Source: Thermoproteota archaeon (GTDB lineage: Archaea; Thermoproteota; Thermoprotei; Gearchaeales; Gearchaeaceae). Taken from it: 64,000 nucleotides of DNA. Below the pieces are notes generated by a model, which was not told the origin of the DNA, searched no databases, and saw only the letters and a list, made by a program, of their open reading frames with translations. Where the stretch lies: contig JAJPJK010000001.1 in assembly GCA_021324265.1 (NCBI GenBank), forward strand, positions 1 through 64,000. Reading direction: 5' to 3'. Positions 63,792 to 64,000 of this stretch are shown here, piece by piece (position 1 is the first letter of the stretch; each line of letters opens with the position of its first letter). The translations under genes were made by a program, and so were the position numbers.

Positions 63792-63983
63792 ATGTTTTAT
63801 TTATGTTTTCTTATTGCCCTATTATTTTTCCTTGTTTTTAATTCAAAAATTTTTAAAATTTTTATCTTATTATCTTTTATTATAATAGTAAGAGGATATA
63901 ACAAAGATTTCATAAAACATGCAAATTTTTATCGCCTGTTTTGGATATTATTAGATTGGGCATGTCGAATTGGTGGGACTTAG
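63792..63983 (+). CDS. Possible small membrane protein
   Basis: A 63-codon frame with one or two strongly hydrophobic segments (FLIALLFFLVF, IFKIFILLSFIIIV). It is AT-rich, lacks a clear promoter and overlaps the start of the next frame (63962), so it may not be a gene. Confidence 0.25.
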   Translation: MFYLCFLIALLFFLVFNSKIFKIFILLSFIIIVRGYNKDFIKHANFYRLFWILLDWACRIGGT

Positions 63984-64000
63984 CTTATAGTAATGATTTT
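63962..64000 (+). CDS. Start of a gene running off the window
   Basis: ATG 63962 opens a 13-codon frame MSNWWDLAYSNDF that reaches the window end. A TTTTTATC element lies about 25-35 bases upstream. The W-W-x-x-x-Y pattern is seen at the start of some class I methyltransferases, but the fragment is too short to assign. Confidence 0.35.
   Translation, partial: MSNWWDLAYSNDF

Noticed and set aside
1-64000. Insertion sequences, integrases or attachment sites
   Set aside because: No transposase, integrase or terminal inverted repeats were recognised despite several broken genes.

Overview
The window is AT-rich archaeal chromosome. Many first genes have a TATA-like box about 24-28 bases upstream of the start codon, which points to leaderless transcripts. 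Genes inside operons more often overlap by four bases or carry a Shine-Dalgarno site; the clearest is GGAGGT before the ABC permease that starts at 31666. A tRNA-Leu gene carries a small intron with a bulge-helix-bulge fold at a non-canonical position. Two F420-type luciferase-like oxidoreductases, a sedolisin-family peptidase and thermopsin-like secreted repeats suggest a heterotrophic, probably acid- and heat-adapted archaeon near the Thermoproteota (TACK group). The exact lineage cannot be fixed from the sequence alone.

Layout. 0-5.9 kb: start of a 2-oxoacid dehydrogenase E1-alpha gene, tRNA-Leu, glycogen branching enzyme, an SHMT-like PLP enzyme, a membrane-bound winged-helix protein and a small Met/His-rich protein, a luciferase-like oxidoreductase, and a DUF488 gene broken by an in-frame TAG. 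5.9-11.3 kb: a complete five-gene oligopeptide ABC importer. 11.6-14.3 kb: three secreted beta-rich surface proteins, candidate filament subunits. 14.3-29.2 kb: metabolic and transport genes (ProC with a disrupted 5' end, three MFS carriers, MsrB, NUDIX, a UbiA/CPBP/luciferase-like operon, SDR, AIM24, a glutamine amidotransferase), two coiled-coil repeat genes, and a decayed GNAT/acyl-CoA ligase gene. 29.2-32.5 kb: an ABC-2 exporter operon with its own winged-helix regulator and DUF4256 gene; a perfect palindrome lies just upstream of its promoter.

32.6-42.5 kb: acetyl-CoA synthetase, another coiled-coil nuclease-like gene, a TPR-CHAT protease-like protein with a convergent thioredoxin-like partner, a zinc-finger membrane protein, a decayed acyl-CoA synthetase next to an intact acyl-CoA dehydrogenase, and a PH-like protein. 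42.5-54 kb: a secretome block with a 1211-residue cell-surface repeat protein, a sedolisin lacking the usual large propeptide, and a ~1940-residue anchored protein. 54.3-57.3 kb: a NitT/TauT-type ABC system with a fused double permease and a stand-alone AAA-associated domain gene. 57.4-64 kb: an isocitrate/isopropylmalate dehydrogenase family enzyme, an SDR, a third coiled-coil nuclease-like paralogue, small proteins and an SF2 helicase.

Taken together, secreted protease, oligopeptide importer, acetyl-CoA synthetase and acyl-CoA dehydrogenase fit growth on peptides and organic acids (inference). The two most unusual features are the coiled-coil/PD-(D/E)XK-like gene family, whose coils are built from near-identical in-frame DNA repeats of differing period, and the surface-protein trio. 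Several genes are broken (DUF488, ProC 5' end, GNAT/ligase, acyl-CoA synthetase). They could be real pseudogenes or assembly errors; only read-level data can decide.
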